Source: Planctomycetota bacterium (GTDB lineage: Bacteria; Planctomycetota; Planctomycetia; Pirellulales; Pirellulaceae). From it: a DNA stretch of 5,899 nt. Shown piece after piece: positions 5,256 to 5,899 of this stretch (position 1 is the first letter of the stretch; every line of letters starts with the position of its first letter). The stretch spans positions 1 through 5,899 of the forward strand of contig JAEZAS010000101.1 in NCBI GenBank assembly GCA_023430365.1, written 5' to 3'. The translations under genes and the position numbers were made by a program. The notes beneath the pieces are model-generated. The model worked only from the letters and a program-made list of their open reading frames with translations, did no database searches and had not been told where the DNA came from.

Positions 5256-5899
5256 CTACCTTCCCGACCGCTTTACGACGAGGAGCGTCATGTCGTCCCG
5301 CTGCGAGGCGTTGCCGCTGCGAGCGAGCAGGCGTTTCAGGCGGGCGAGCATGCCGCTGGCGGTGTCGCGGCGGTGTCGCTGAACCATGGCGGCGATCGAC
5401 GCTTCGCCGATGCGTAGCCCGGCCTCGTCGACGGCGGTGCGAGCGCCGGGGCTGAGGGCGATCAGGAAGTCCCCGGCGGCGAGGTGATGTCGCTGGAGCG
5501 GGTAGCGGGTGTCGGGAGTCGTGCCGAGCGGCGGCAGGTGGGTGGTCAGGATCTGCGGTTCGGTTCGGCCGACGAGGATGGCGGCAATGCCTCCCGAGAG
5601 AGCAAGTTCCAGGTCTGCCTGTTCGGGATGGATCAGGGCATAGGCGAGCGAAGCCAGCTGATCTCCGGAGGAGGCGGTCCACAGGGTGTCGCTCAGTCGC
5701 TGGAGCATGTCGGCCGCGCTGTGGCGGTAGCCGGCATGGGACTTGAGAGCGGCGTGGAAGGCGGCGGCGTTTAAGCCGGCTTCGACGAGCTTGCCGTGCG
5801 AGTTGGCGACGGCCACGGCGAGTCGGCCGTCGGGGAGCACGCTCCAGTCGTGCATGTCGCCGCCGAGGCCGTTGGCCTGATGGGTCCAGCCGGCGACTT
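5256..5899 (-). CDS. PP2C/SpoIIE-type phosphatase, partial, with altered active site
   Basis: The last 213 residues are visible; the gene begins beyond the window edge. The ATG at 5855 is not the start, because the frame and the homology (a VAGWTHQANGLGGD stretch) continue upstream. It belongs to the SpoIIE/RsbU-like class of Mg/Mn-dependent serine/threonine phosphatases, which often act on partner-switch regulators of sigma factors. The first metal-binding motif GGDMHDW is intact (5856-5858 encode the Asp), as is the terminal DDMTLLVV. The second motif, usually ADxxGxG, reads VANSHGK, with Asn encoded at 5802-5804. The third, usually T/S-DG, reads SPG, with Pro at 5448-5450. Two of the four expected metal ligands are therefore missing, so activity is doubtful. 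Sensory or other domains may lie in the unseen N-terminal part. The stop is TAG at 5256-5258. The fold is likely; catalytic function is uncertain. Confidence 0.82.
   Translation of the reverse strand, partial: VAGWTHQANGLGGDMHDWSVLPDGRLAVAVANSHGKLVEAGLNAAAFHAALKSHAGYRHSAADMLQRLSDTLWTASSGDQLASLAYALIHPEQADLELALSGGIAAILVGRTEPQILTTHLPPLGTTPDTRYPLQRHHLAAGDFLIALSPGARTAVDEAGLRIGEASIAAMVQRHRRDTASGMLARLKRLLARSGNASQRDDMTLLVVKRSGR

Noticed and set aside
1..5899. Search for CRISPR arrays, insertion sequences, phage or defence genes
   Set aside because: No regularly spaced repeats, transposase motifs, terminal inverted repeats or nuclease/toxin motifs were seen on either strand.

Overview
This GC-rich window looks like ordinary chromosome from a planctomycete, probably of the Pirellulales type. 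The main pointer is a DUF1559 protein with a type IV-pilin-like N-terminus and a C-terminal H-X9-DG motif, a family greatly expanded in Planctomycetes. It is followed on the same strand by a tiny lipoprotein and a heptamer tandem repeat. The assignment is an inference; no phylogenetic marker was tested.

Layout: every supported protein gene is on the minus strand, so they read from right to left. Positions 5899-5256 hold the C-terminal part of a PP2C/SpoIIE-type phosphatase whose beginning lies outside the window. Positions 5255-4770 have no convincing gene. They hold a plus-strand promoter-like site, an unusual cluster of inverted and direct repeats, and the promoter of a tRNA. Positions 4769-4686 are tRNA-Leu(GAG), followed by a strong intrinsic terminator and then by an RluA-type pseudouridine synthase (4578-3706). 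tRNA-Ser(UGA) at 3543-3629 is the only plus-strand gene. After a 378-base gap with candidate promoters come the DUF1559 gene (3164-2154), a 55-residue lipoprotein (2020-1853) and an APC-family amino acid permease (1797-292). Positions 1-291 contain only a weak open frame.

The genes do not form one clear pathway. The DUF1559 protein and the small lipoprotein are a plausible exported pair, possibly transcribed onward into the permease 55 bases downstream. The tRNAs and the pseudouridine synthase are translation-related housekeeping genes, but the terminator separates tRNA-Leu from the synthase.

I found no CRISPR array, transposon, phage or defence module, and nothing I would call a new system. 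The best leads are a phosphatase that lacks two of the usual four metal-binding aspartates, a 72-base element able to form two mutually exclusive hairpins behind a good sigma70-like promoter, and the previously uncalled small lipoprotein gene.
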